Position numbers and translations under genes: made by a program
Part shown: positions 28,227 through 38,100 of the stretch, one piece after another
Position numbering within the stretch: the first letter of the stretch is position 1
How the letters are laid out: the number at the start of each line of letters is the position of its first letter
NCBI GenBank assembly: GCA_022820825.1
Contig: JAJEEU010000007.1
Location: 33,118-97,117 of the forward strand
Origin: Vicinamibacteria bacterium
Lineage (GTDB): Bacteria; Acidobacteriota; Vicinamibacteria; Vicinamibacterales; UBA8438
Direction of reading: 5' to 3'
DNA: 64,000 nucleotides
Notes under the pieces: model-generated
The model's input: the letters and a program-made list of their open reading frames with translations, nothing else
The model's database searches: none
What the model was told of the DNA's origin: nothing

Positions 28227-31200
28227 GTGAACCGCGCCATTATGTGGCTCGCCGGCAACCCGGTCGCCGCGAATCTCCTGATGGTCCTCATCGTCGTCAG
28301 CGGCCTGATGGCCGCCGCGACAATCAGCGTAGAGGTCTTTCCCGAGGTCGAGCTCGATCGGATCAGCATCCGGGTGCCCTATCTGGGGGCGGCGCCCGAG
28401 GAAGTCGAGTCCGGCGTCGTCGTCCGCGTCGAGGAGTCCATTCAGAACATCAACGGCATCAAGGAGATCGTGTCGACCGCTGCGGAGGGCAGCGCATCGA
28501 TAGTCGTGGAGCTGGAGTTGGGCGCCGACTCGCAGCAGGTGTTCCATGAAGTAACCAACAACGTCCAGGAGATCACGACGTTTCCGATCGAAACCGAAAG
28601 GCCGATCGTCCGCGAGCTGGCCACCCGCAGCAAGGTCATGGATATCGCCATCGCCGGCGACACGGACGTTGCCGTGCTGAAGACGATTGCCGAGCGGGTG
28701 CGGGACGGCCTGGTGGCCATGCCGGACGTCAGCCAGGTCGAGATCGTGAGCGTCCCGCAATACGAGATCTCGATCGAGGTGTCGGAAGTGGCCCTGCGCC
28801 GGCACCAGATCACGTTCGACCAGGTCGCGAACGCCGTCCGGCGCTCCTCCCTGGATGTGCCCGGCGGCTCGCTGCACACCGAGCGCGGCGAGATCCTGCT
28901 GCGCACGGTCGGACAGGCGTACCGGGGCGCGGACTACGAGAACCTCGTGTTCTGGACGCGGCCCGACGGGAGTCGCCTGCTCCTGAGCGATGTGGCGACC
29001 GTGGTCGACGGCTTCGCGGAAACAGATCAGCAGGCCCGTTTCGACCAGGTCACGGCCGTTACCGTCTCGGTCTACCGGTCGGGAGAGCAGAGCGCGCTCG
29101 ATGTCGCGGCGGCGGTGCGCGACTACGTGGTACGGGCGGAGGCCTGGTTGCCGGAGGGGATCACGTTGACCGTCTGGCAGGACCAGACGCAGGCCCTGTC
29201 GGATCGGTTGGCGATCATGTTGAACAACGGCGCCATGGGGTTCGCGCTCGTTCTCGTGGTGCTGAGTCTGTTCCTCCGCATGCGTCTCGCATTGTGGGTC
29301 AGTCTAGGGATACCCATCTCGTTCCTCGGCGCGCTCGCGGTCATGCCGCACCTGGACATGACCATCAACATGGTTTCCTGCTTCGCGTTCATCCTGGTGC
29401 TCGGCGTCCTGGTCGACGACGCAATCATGGTGGGCGAGAACATACACCGCCACCGGGAAGCACACGGAGACGGCCTGCGAGGCGCCATCGAAGGCGCGCA
29501 GGAAATCTCGAAGCCGGTGATCTACGCCGTCCTGACGACGGCGGCGGCATTCCTGCCCCTGCTGTTCGTACCAGGCGCATTCGGGAAGATCTTCCGCATC
29601 ATTCCGATCGTGGTGATTCCCTGCCTGCTGTTCTCGCTGCTCGAATCGCTGGGCATCCTGCCGGCTCACCTGGCGCACACGCGCCGTAGCGGCCCACCCG
29701 GCCCGTGGCGCCGTCTCCAGCAGCGCGTTGCCGGGGGACTCATGTGGCTTGTGCGGAAGGGCTACGAACCGCTCCTGGAAGCGGCTCTCCGCTGGCGTTA
29801 CGTGACGGCGGCCGTCGGCCTGTCCGGCCTGGTGCTGACTGCCGGCATCGCCCTGAGCGGATCGACCAGCTTCCGTTTCTTTCCGTCGATCGAGAACGAG
29901 TTCATGAGCGCCTCGGTCACGATGCCATTGGGCACGCCGGTCGAGGTGACCTCTGAAGCCATTGCCAAGTTCGAGACGGGCGCCGCGCGGCTGCGCGCCA
30001 GGCTGAACGACGAGACCGGCACGGACTATTTCCGGCACGTGGCGACGGTCATCGGCGACCAGCCCTCGCAGGCGGCGGGCGGCCGGCTGGGAGACATCGG
30101 CCTCGCAGACGGCGCGGACGCCCACCTCGGTGAGGTAACTATCGAGCTGGCGCCGGCCGAGCTGCGAACGTACTCGAGCGAGCAACTCGGCCTGATGTGG
30201 CGCGACGAGACCGGTCCGGTTCCGGAAGCGGTCGCGATCGATGTCGACACGTCGCTGCTGGACCCGGGCGAGGACCTGGACCTGCAACTGTCCGGACCGG
30301 ATCTGGAGCAACTGCGCGCGGCGGCCGATCGTATCAAGGACAAGCTGCGCACCTACAGCGGCGTCTATGCGATCTCCGATTCACTGCGGACCGGCAAGGA
30401 GGAGGTGCGCCTCAACATCCGCCCGGCGGCGGAAACCCTCGGGCTGACGCTGCAGGACCTCGGCAACCAGGTCCGCCAGGCTTTCTACGGCGAGGAGGTG
30501 CAACGGATCCAGCGCGGGCGGGAGGACATCCGCGTCATGGTGCGCTATCCCCGCGCTGAGCGGCGGTCTGTCGGCGACCTCGAGAACCTGCGCATCCGCA
30601 CCCCGGACGGCGGCGAAGTGCCGTTCGGCCTGGTAGCGGAGATGGAACCGGGACGAGGCTTCGCGTCGATCCAGCGCGTGGATCGGAACCGCTCCGTGAA
30701 CGTGACCGCGTCGGTCGACCCCCAGGTCTCGTCGGCGTCGGAGGTAATAGCCGACCTGGAGGAACGGATCCTTCCGGAATTGCTGGCGCACTTTCCGGAC
30801 GTGTTCTACAGCTTCCGGGGAGCGCAGGCGCAACAGGAGGAGACGGTCGCGGCCCTGCGGCTGGGGTTCGTCCAGAGCGTGCTGATGATCTTCGCCCTGC
30901 TGGCGATCCCGCTGCGTTCCTACGTGCAGCCGTTCATCATCATGGGCGCGATTCCGTTCGGCATCGTCGGGGCGTTCTGGGGACACCTGCTGATGGGACT
31001 CGACGTCACGTTCATGTCGTTCTTCGGTTTCGTCGCCCTGACCGGCGTCGTTGTCAACGACAGCCTGGTCATGGTCGACTTCATCAACCGGGAGCGGAGA
31101 CTCGGCGACGGCGCCGGCCCGACCGGGAGCGACACACCCGCGGGCCAACCCGCCGCCACCGGCATCGAGCAGGCGATCCGGCGCGCCGGCAGCCAGCGCT

Positions 31201-31445
31201 TCCGCCCCATCGTGCTCACGTCGCTGACGACCTTCGTCGGCCTGGTCCCGATGATGGCGGACCGCAGCCTGCAGGCCGCCTTCTTCATTCCCATGGCGGT
31301 CTCACTCGCCTTCGGCGTGATGTTCGCCACCTTCGTCACGCTGCTGCTGGTGCCGATCGCCTACCTGGTCCTCGACGATCTGCAGCGGCTGCCGCGCCGT
31401 CTGCTTGCACTTCTGGGGGGTACGGGCGCTACTTCCGCAGCGTGA
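28227..31445 (+). CDS. RND efflux transporter, inner-membrane pump (locus B)
   Basis: The product has 1072 residues from the GTG at 28227, preceded by GAGGAGA six bases away; the ATG at 28242 is a possible alternative. TM1 covers NPVAANLLMVLIVVSGLMAA. The TM4 acids are in VLVDDAIMVGENIHRHRE and the TM10 motif is GVVVNDSLVMVDFINRE. The periplasmic domain contains VFPEVELDRISIRVPYLGAA. It is an RND pump like that of locus A but has no adaptor of its own, so it may share the locus A adaptor across the divergent promoter. The tail overlaps the convergent cytochrome gene by 17 bases. Confidence 0.92.
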   Translation: MNRAIMWLAGNPVAANLLMVLIVVSGLMAAATISVEVFPEVELDRISIRVPYLGAAPEEVESGVVVRVEESIQNINGIKEIVSTAAEGSASIVVELELGADSQQVFHEVTNNVQEITTFPIETERPIVRELATRSKVMDIAIAGDTDVAVLKTIAERVRDGLVAMPDVSQVEIVSVPQYEISIEVSEVALRRHQITFDQVANAVRRSSLDVPGGSLHTERGEILLRTVGQAYRGADYENLVFWTRPDGSRLLLSDVATVVDGFAETDQQARFDQVTAVTVSVYRSGEQSALDVAAAVRDYVVRAEAWLPEGITLTVWQDQTQALSDRLAIMLNNGAMGFALVLVVLSLFLRMRLALWVSLGIPISFLGALAVMPHLDMTINMVSCFAFILVLGVLVDDAIMVGENIHRHREAHGDGLRGAIEGAQEISKPVIYAVLTTAAAFLPLLFVPGAFGKIFRIIPIVVIPCLLFSLLESLGILPAHLAHTRRSGPPGPWRRLQQRVAGGLMWLVRKGYEPLLEAALRWRYVTAAVGLSGLVLTAGIALSGSTSFRFFPSIENEFMSASVTMPLGTPVEVTSEAIAKFETGAARLRARLNDETGTDYFRHVATVIGDQPSQAAGGRLGDIGLADGADAHLGEVTIELAPAELRTYSSEQLGLMWRDETGPVPEAVAIDVDTSLLDPGEDLDLQLSGPDLEQLRAAADRIKDKLRTYSGVYAISDSLRTGKEEVRLNIRPAAETLGLTLQDLGNQVRQAFYGEEVQRIQRGREDIRVMVRYPRAERRSVGDLENLRIRTPDGGEVPFGLVAEMEPGRGFASIQRVDRNRSVNVTASVDPQVSSASEVIADLEERILPELLAHFPDVFYSFRGAQAQQEETVAALRLGFVQSVLMIFALLAIPLRSYVQPFIIMGAIPFGIVGAFWGHLLMGLDVTFMSFFGFVALTGVVVNDSLVMVDFINRERRLGDGAGPTGSDTPAGQPAATGIEQAIRRAGSQRFRPIVLTSLTTFVGLVPMMADRSLQAAFFIPMAVSLAFGVMFATFVTLLLVPIAYLVLDDLQRLPRRLLALLGGTGATSAA

Positions 31446-32208
31446 AGAGATACGCGATCAGGTCGTCCACCTCGCCGGCGGCGAGCGTCCCGCGCACGCT
31501 GGGCATGGTGGAGGCCTTGCTGCGTTCGTACGATCGCAGCTCGCGCTTGGAGAACGACCGGAGGCGCTCGTCGGCGTCGATCAGGCGCAGCGTGAACGTG
31601 TCCTCGCCCATCCTGAGCCCTTCGACGACGGCGCCGTCCGCGGTAGTGGCGACGACGGTCCACCAGCGGGGCTCCACTGCGGCGTCCGGGTCGAGCAGGT
31701 CGGCCCGCAACTCGTCCGGATCCCGCCGCTCGGCCACGCGCGACAGGTCGGGACCGAGCCGGCCGCCGCGGCCGTTCACCATGTGGCAGGCGGCGCAGTT
31801 GCCCCTGCCGGTGAAGAGGGCCTGTCCGGTCTCCGCGTCGCCGGGCAGGTCGATGTCCGTGGGGTTCGGCGTGAGCGAGTCGAGGTAGGTGATGATCTGC
31901 CAGACGACGCGATCGGGTTCGTCGGGGTCGATCCCCAGCATCGCGGTGCCTTCCACGCCGTCGCGGATGATGTTGAACAGCCCGGCCAGCGTGCTCGTGC
32001 GCCGGAACCTGCCGGTCGTCAGGTCGGGGCCGTTGGTCTCGCCGCCCCCCTGCGCGTCGGCGCCGTGGCACAGGCTGCAGTGCACGCCGAAGCTGCCCTG
32101 GCCCGCCCGCCGGTCCGGAGGGTCGCTGAACGGGTTCTCGACCTCCTGCGCGACCGGCGCGGCAGCCGCCGCCGCAGTCAGCGCCGCCGCCGCGAGAATC
32201 CTGGACAT
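31429..32208 (-). CDS. Periplasmic di-haem c-type cytochrome
   Basis: The product has 259 residues with a signal peptide ending near APVAQE. There are two haem-binding motifs, CSLCH near residue 45 and CAACH near residue 121. The C-terminal part (LRSFSKRELRSYERS, SVRGTLAAGEVDDLIAYLF) matches the cytochrome module found in Pirellula/Verrucomicrobium-type haem-binding proteins. The Met axial ligands could be in GTAMLGI and TMPSVRGTL. It is a probable electron carrier for periplasmic dehydrogenases such as the PQQ enzymes, though no direct partner is adjacent. Confidence 0.9.
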   Translation of the reverse strand: MSRILAAAALTAAAAAAPVAQEVENPFSDPPDRRAGQGSFGVHCSLCHGADAQGGGETNGPDLTTGRFRRTSTLAGLFNIIRDGVEGTAMLGIDPDEPDRVVWQIITYLDSLTPNPTDIDLPGDAETGQALFTGRGNCAACHMVNGRGGRLGPDLSRVAERRDPDELRADLLDPDAAVEPRWWTVVATTADGAVVEGLRMGEDTFTLRLIDADERLRSFSKRELRSYERSKASTMPSVRGTLAAGEVDDLIAYLFTLRK

Positions 32209-32230
32209 CTGCCGCTCGTGGAACGAGTGC

Positions 32231-32476
32231 TCAGAACCCCGAACCGGACGTTAGCAGCAGTCCGCGCAGCATGCGCAGCCCGATCAGGAGCACGAGGGGC
32301 GAGAAGTCGAGGCCGCCCATGTCGGGCAGCACCCGGCGGATGGGCGCGAGCACCGGCTCCGTGGCCGTATCGAGAAACCTCACCACCGGGTTCGTGGGCG
32401 GCAGTTGAATCCACGAGACGATGACCGCGCCGAACACGATGAGCGAATAGATGTCGAGCAGGTCTATGAGCAGCAC
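32231..32476 (-). CDS. YggT family membrane protein
   Basis: The product has 81 residues with two hydrophobic segments (LDIYSLIVFGAVIVSWIQLP and PLVLLIGLRMLRGLL). Between them is the conserved P-x-x-P-x-x-R stretch (FLDTATEPVLAPIRRVLPDM). Length and motif fit YggT/YlmG proteins, linked to division and osmotic or K+ homeostasis. In many bacteria yggT lies next to proC; here proC is about 1.7 kb away, so the usual cluster has been opened by a YdjM-like gene and sixA. Confidence 0.9.
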   Translation of the reverse strand: MLLIDLLDIYSLIVFGAVIVSWIQLPPTNPVVRFLDTATEPVLAPIRRVLPDMGGLDFSPLVLLIGLRMLRGLLLTSGSGF

Positions 32477-32537
32477 GCCATCATTCTAGTGCCCACGCTC
32501 CGCAAGCACGACATAATTCCGGCAGTCCCATCCAACC

Positions 32538-33038
32538 ATGCAGACCTTGCTGATACTGCGGCACGGGAAATCGAGCTGGAAACATCCGGGACTGGCGGAT
32601 CATGATCGGCCGCTGAACAAGCGCGGTCTCCGGGACGCGCCGCGGATGGGTCGGCTGCTGCGCGGCGAAGACCTGGTCCCGGACCGGATCGTCAGCTCGA
32701 CCGCGGTCCGGGCGCGGGCAACGTCCGAGCTGGTGGCGGATCAGCTCGGCTACCGCGGAACCGTGGAGTGCAGCCGGGACCTGTACCTGGCCTCCGCGCC
32801 CGGCATCATCCGCGTTCTCGGCAACGTCGGCGGCGACGCGTCGCGGTTGCTCGTGGTCGGACACAACCCCGGCCTCGAAGAGCTGGTCGCCGCCCTGACC
32901 GGCAGCTTCGTGGCGTTGCCGACCGCGGCGTTGGCGCAAGTCGATCTGGATGTCGACGTCTGGTCGGAACTGACCACGAGCACTCGAGGGCGGCTCGTCA
33001 ACCTGTGGCGGCCGCGAGAGCTGGAGGACGGTGAGTAA
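32538..33038 (+). CDS. sixA: Phosphohistidine phosphatase SixA-like
   Basis: The product has 166 residues. LLILRHGKSSW near the N-terminus carries the RHG catalytic histidine. SSTAVRARATSELVAD and the second catalytic histidine in VVGHNPGLEELVAAL complete the histidine phosphatase fold of SixA. It removes phosphate from HPt histidines and perhaps other protein histidines. The ATG lies 61 bases from the divergent yggT-like gene. The 3' end meets the convergent metal-dependent hydrolase gene with a 16-base gap. Confidence 0.88.
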   Translation: MQTLLILRHGKSSWKHPGLADHDRPLNKRGLRDAPRMGRLLRGEDLVPDRIVSSTAVRARATSELVADQLGYRGTVECSRDLYLASAPGIIRVLGNVGGDASRLLVVGHNPGLEELVAALTGSFVALPTAALAQVDLDVDVWSELTTSTRGRLVNLWRPRELEDGE

Positions 33039-33054
33039 CCGTGCGCGGCTGGCG

Positions 33055-34152
33055 TCAACGCGGGCGCGGCTGCAGGTTGCGGTCGAGCTCCACGACGCTG
33101 TTCGGAAAGGCCGGTCCCGGCCGCCGGGCGTAGCGCACGTCCCGGATCGTGACGCGGTAGCCGTCCGGCAGCTCCTCCACCGTGTACAGCGGAAAGCGCA
33201 GCCATTTCCGGATGCCCTGCACGTGCGGGGCGGTCAGGGCCGCTTCGACGGCCGGCCCGCCGGCGCGTTCCAGCGCCGGGCCGCTCACCCGGAACCGCTC
33301 GGACCGCAGCCAGTCGAGCTCCAGGAAGTGGTAGTGGTGCGCATCCGCGACGACGATGTCCCGCACGAACGGCCGGGCCGGGAGCGGGCCGGCCATGATC
33401 TCCTCGAAGGTGCTGCCGCGCGCCGCCAGCCACTCGGCCGCCTGCCGCGCGGCCAGCCGCGACCCGCCGTGCATGGCCAGCATGTAGGCTGCCATGGCAA
33501 TCAGGGCGGCGGCCGCCAGCCGGCGTATCCCGGGCGGTGAGATACCGCGCATCCGGGCCGCCACTATCCCGGCCAGGCCGGCCAGCCAGAGCAGCCAGAT
33601 GCCGCGCGGCACGTTGCCGACCAGCGCCAGCAGCAGCGTCATGGCGCCGCCGAGCGCCAGCCACCCCACCACGCCGGCCGCGGTCCGCGAATGCGCCGCC
33701 ACGACCGCCGCGCCGACGAGCAGCCACACCAGCGGGTCCATGATGAACAGCGCGTCGCCGTAGAACCAGCGGCCGTCGAACGGCATCAGGAAGCGCACGC
33801 CGTACGTATTGAGCCAGTCCAGCAGCGGGTGGCTGGCCACCGCGATGTACGCCAGCAGCAGCAGCCGGCCGGGTCGCGCCCGCGGCGCTGTTCCCCGCCA
33901 GCGGGCGACGGCGCGGTCGAGCAGGCATATCAGGCCGGTCAGCACGATCGGCAGCACGGCGAGGGCAAGCACGCCGTGCGTCCAGCCGCGCCGGAACCCG
34001 AGCGACAGGTCGCGATCGATGAACATCGTGATCGCGTCGAGATCCGGCGCGTTGGCCCCGAGGATCAGCGTGGGTGCGGCAAACGCCGACATGCGCCCGA
34101 GGCGCGTCTCGGCCAGACTTGCCCCCACGAGCGTATGGGTAACCGGATCCAT
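33055..34152 (-). CDS. YdjM-like membrane-bound metal-dependent hydrolase
   Basis: The product has 365 residues. It opens with MDPVTHTLVGASLAE, the typical His-containing start of the LexA-regulated YdjM/YfhO-type family, and continues with ILGANAPDLDAI and SHPLLDWLNTYG, which supply putative metal ligands. About five membrane segments follow (for example LLALVGNVPRGIWLLWLAGL and LAAAALIAMAAYM), then a soluble C-terminal domain of about 120 residues. The substrate is unknown. A palindrome lies just before the start codon. Confidence 0.85.
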   Translation of the reverse strand: MDPVTHTLVGASLAETRLGRMSAFAAPTLILGANAPDLDAITMFIDRDLSLGFRRGWTHGVLALAVLPIVLTGLICLLDRAVARWRGTAPRARPGRLLLLAYIAVASHPLLDWLNTYGVRFLMPFDGRWFYGDALFIMDPLVWLLVGAAVVAAHSRTAAGVVGWLALGGAMTLLLALVGNVPRGIWLLWLAGLAGIVAARMRGISPPGIRRLAAAALIAMAAYMLAMHGGSRLAARQAAEWLAARGSTFEEIMAGPLPARPFVRDIVVADAHHYHFLELDWLRSERFRVSGPALERAGGPAVEAALTAPHVQGIRKWLRFPLYTVEELPDGYRVTIRDVRYARRPGPAFPNSVVELDRNLQPRPR

Positions 34153-34154
34153 CC

Positions 34155-34170
34155 CACTAGAATACTAGTG
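34155..34170. promoter_or_regulatory. Palindrome upstream of the YdjM-like gene
   Basis: CACTAG-AATA-CTAGTG is a perfect 6-base inverted repeat with a 4-base spacer. It lies 3 bases from the start codon of the minus-strand hydrolase and about 30 bases before proC. A shared operator is possible. It does not match the CTGT-N8-ACAG LexA box. Confidence 0.3.
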
Positions 34171-34201
34171 ACCCCGGGCCGCGCACCGCGCGGCCCATCT
34201 G

Positions 34202-35044
34202 ATGAGGCCCATGCAGAATCCACTCGACAATACGCAGCTTGCGTTCATCGGCGCCGGCGCGATGGGGGAGGCGCTGATCGGCGGACTGCTGTCCGGCGGA
34301 CGGGTCACGCCCGGCCAGGTGGCGGCGACCGACGCGCGCCCCGAACGGCTGGACGAAATGCGGGGCAGGTTCGGGATCAGGACCGGCTCCGACAACCGCG
34401 CCGCCGCCCGCGCGGCGGACGTGGTGGTGCTGGCGGTCAAGCCGCAGGTGCTGCCGGGAGTGCTTGCCGAGCTGCGCGGGAGCGTCGGGGGCGACGCCCT
34501 CGTGGTGTCGATCGTGGCGGGCGCCACGATTCGGTCAATCGTGGACGGCCTGGAGCACCGCGCGGTCGTGCGCACGATGCCCAACACGCCGGCGCAGGTC
34601 GCGGAAGGCATGACCGTCTGGACCGCCACGCCGGAGGTGTCGGTCGCGCAGCGCGAGCAGACGCAGGCCATCGTCGGCGCGTTCGGCCGCGAGCTCCACG
34701 TGGCGGAGGAACGTTTCCTCGACATGGCCACGGCCGTCAGCGGTTCCGGTCCGGCGTACGTCTTCCTGTTCATCGAAGCGCTCATCGACGCCGCGGTGCG
34801 GCTCGGCTGGCCGCGGCCGCAGGCCGAGGCGCTGGTGCTGCAGACCGTGCGCGGGTCGGTCCTGTACGCGGAGCGCACGGGCGCGCATCCGGCGGAGCTG
34901 CGCAGCCGGGTGACCTCACCGGGCGGGACAACCGCCGACGCCGTGTATCAACTGGAGAAGGGCGCGCTGCGCACGGCGGTCTCCAATGCGGTGCAGGCGG
35001 CCCATGACCGCAGCGTCGCGCTGGGGCGTCCGGACGGAACGTAG
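34202..35044 (+). CDS. proC: Pyrroline-5-carboxylate reductase
   Basis: The product has 280 residues, the usual ProC length. The Rossmann motif FIGAGAMGEALIGGLL is near the start. VVKPQVLPG-type (here AVKPQVLPGVLAEL) and the C-terminal signature (RSRVTSPGGTTADAVYQLE) are characteristic. It makes proline from pyrroline-5-carboxylate with NAD(P)H in the cytosol. The ATG at 34211 is an alternative start nine bases on; neither has an ideal ribosome-binding site. The gene is followed after 59 bases by pyruvate carboxylase on the same strand. Confidence 0.95.
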   Translation: MRPMQNPLDNTQLAFIGAGAMGEALIGGLLSGGRVTPGQVAATDARPERLDEMRGRFGIRTGSDNRAAARAADVVVLAVKPQVLPGVLAELRGSVGGDALVVSIVAGATIRSIVDGLEHRAVVRTMPNTPAQVAEGMTVWTATPEVSVAQREQTQAIVGAFGRELHVAEERFLDMATAVSGSGPAYVFLFIEALIDAAVRLGWPRPQAEALVLQTVRGSVLYAERTGAHPAELRSRVTSPGGTTADAVYQLEKGALRTAVSNAVQAAHDRSVALGRPDGT

Positions 35045-35103
35045 CCGCGCGCCCGGCCGCGCGCGCCACGTTGCCCTCAGCGTAGAGCAGCCGGCAGAAC
35101 ACC

Positions 35104-38100
35104 ATGCAGAAGCTTCTGATTGCCAACCGGGGTGAAATTGCCATCCGCATCATGCGCGCGGCGACCGAGCTCGGACTGCGGACGGCTACCATCTATTCTC
35201 GAGAGGACCGCCTGGGCCTGCACCGCTTCAAGGCGGACGAGGCCTACGAGACGGGCGGCGACAGCGGTCCGGTAGCGGCCTACCTCGACATCGACCGGAT
35301 CGTCGGCTGCGCCGTGGACTGCGGCGCGGACGCCATCCACCCGGGCTACGGTTTCCTGTCGGAGAACCGCCACATGGCGCAGGCCTGTGCGGATGCCGGC
35401 ATCACGTTCGTCGGTCCGACTCCCGAGTTGCTGGAGCGGCTCGGAGACAAGACCGAGGCGCGGCGGATCGCCGCCCGGGCGGACGTGCCGATTGTGCCCG
35501 GCGCCACGCTCGACGCCGCCGATCCGGACGCGGCGCAGGCAGCCGCGGAGACGATCGGCTATCCGCTGATCGTCAAGGCGGCGTTTGGCGGCGGCGGCCG
35601 CGGCATGCGCGTGGTGCACGACCCGGGGGAGCTGACCGGGTGCGTGGAGGAGGCGCGCAACGAGGCGCTGCGGACCTTCGGCGACGGCTCCGTGTTCCTG
35701 GAGCGCTACATCGCCCGCGCGCGGCACATCGAGGTGCAGATCCTCGCGGACGAGCACGGCGACGCCGTCCACCTGTGGGAGCGCGACTGCTCCGTGCAGC
35801 GCCGGCACCAGAAAGTGATCGAGGTCGCTCCGGCGGCGAACCTCGACGCCGGCCTGCGCGATGCGATCTGCGCAGCGGCTGTCCGCATCGCGCACGCGAC
35901 CGGCTACCGCAACGCCGGCACCGTCGAGTTCCTGGTCGACGCCGACACGCAGCGCTGGCATTTCATCGAGGTCAACCCCCGGATCCAGGTGGAGCACACG
36001 GTCACGGAGGTGATCACCGGCATCGACATCGTCCGGGCGCAGATCCTGGTCGCGCAGGGTTGCCGGCTGCACGAAGAGCCGCTGTCGGTCCCGCCGCAGG
36101 AGCAGATTCGGCGCAACGGATTCGCCATCCAGTGCCGCATCACCACGGAGGATCCGTCCGACAACTTCGCGCCCGACTACGGCCGGCTGCAGACGTACCG
36201 GTCCGCCGCGGGTCTCGGTATCCGCCTGGACGGCGCGGCCTACGCCGGCGCTGTGCTCAGCCCGTTCTACGACTCGCTGCTCGTCAAGCTCACATCCTGG
36301 AACTCCACCCTGCGCGGCGCTGCGGCACGGACCGACCGCGCGCTCCGGGAGTTCCGCATTCGCGGCGTCAAGACCAACATCCAGTTCCTGCAGAACGTCG
36401 TGAACCACCCCGGGTTCCTGGCCGGTGAAGCGACCACCGGTTTCCTGGACGAGACACCCGAGCTGTTCGCGTTCCGCCCGGCCCGGGATCGCGCCAACCG
36501 GCTGCTGAGCTACATCGGCGACACCATCGTCAACGGCAATCCCACGCTGCCCGCGAAGCGCCGGCCGGTACGCTTCGAGGCGCCGCCGGTCGTGCCGGTC
36601 GAGGCCGGACAGGCTCCGGCGCCCGGCACGCGGCAGCGCCTGCAGGCCCTGGGTCCGGAGGGATTCCGTGACTGGGTACGGGATCAGCAGCGCCTGCTGA
36701 TCACCGACACGACCTTCCGTGACGCGCACCAGTCGCTGCTCGCGACGCGCGTCCGCACGCACGACCTGCTCGCCACCGCGCCGGCTGTCGCGCGGCGCCT
36801 GCCCGAGCTGTTCAGCCTGGAGATGTGGGGAGGCGCAACGTTCGACGCGGCGTTGCGCTTTCTCCACGAGGATCCGTGGGAACGGCTGCGGTCGCTGCGC
36901 GAAGCGATTCCCAACATCTGCTTCCAGATGCTGTTGCGCGCGTCGAATGCGGTGGGCTATACGAGCTATCCCGACAACGTCGTGCGCGAGTTCACGCTCG
37001 AGGCCGCGCGCCAGGGCATCGACATCTTTCGCATCTTCGACTCGCTCAACGACGTGCACAACATGCGCGTGGCGATGGAAGCGGTGCGCGAGACCTCCGC
37101 GATCTGCGAGCCGGCCATCTGCTACACCGGCGACCTCCACGACCCGCGGCGTCCGAAGTACAACCTCAACTACTACCTGGAACTCGCCCGCCAGCTCGAG
37201 AAGCTGGGTGCGCACATCCTGTGCATCAAGGACATGGCGGGGTTGTGCCGGCCCTACGCCGCCCACGAGCTGGTCCGCGTGCTGCGCACCGAGACCGGTC
37301 TGCCGGTGCACTTCCACACCCACGATTCCAGCGGCCTGAACGCCGCCACGCTGCTCAAGGCCAGCGAGGCCGGCGTGGACATCGTGGATGCGGCCGTCGC
37401 GGCGCTGTCCGGGTCAACCAGCCAGCCCAACCTGAATACGCTCGTCGGCGCGCTCCGGGAGACCGAGCGCGACACCGGCCTCGATTCCGCGGCGCTGGGC
37501 GACTGCTCGCTGTACTGGGAGACGGTGCGCACGTACTACCTGCCGTTCGACAACGCGCCGAAGGCGGGCAGCGCCAGGCTCTACGAGCACGAGATTCCGG
37601 GCGGACAATTCACGAACCTGCAGCAGCAGGCCGCCGCGATGGGTCTGGCGCAGCGCTGGAACGACGTCGAAAAGACGTACGCCGACGTCAATGTGCTGCT
37701 GGGCGACATCGTGAAGGTCACGCCGTCGAGCAAGGTCGTCGGCGATCTGACGCTGTTTCTGTTGGCCAGGGGCATGACCTGCGAGGAGGTTCGCAATCTG
37801 CCCGCGCAGCACGACGTCGGTTTTCCGGAATCGGTAATCGAGATGATGCGCGGCAGTCTCGGCGAGCCGCCGGGAGGCTGGCCGCCCGACGTGCGCGCGA
37901 TCCTGATCTGCGGCCGGGAGCCGATCAGCGGCCGGCCGGGCGAGAACCTGCCGGCCGCCGACCTCGACGGAGCGGCGCAGCGAGCCGCCGGGATGCTGGG
38001 AAGCGAGCCGACGAAGGCGGACGCGTTGAGCCTCCTGCTCTACCCGGATGTCTTCGCCAGCTTCGCCGAGGCCCGGCGCCGGTTCGCCGACGTGAGCGTG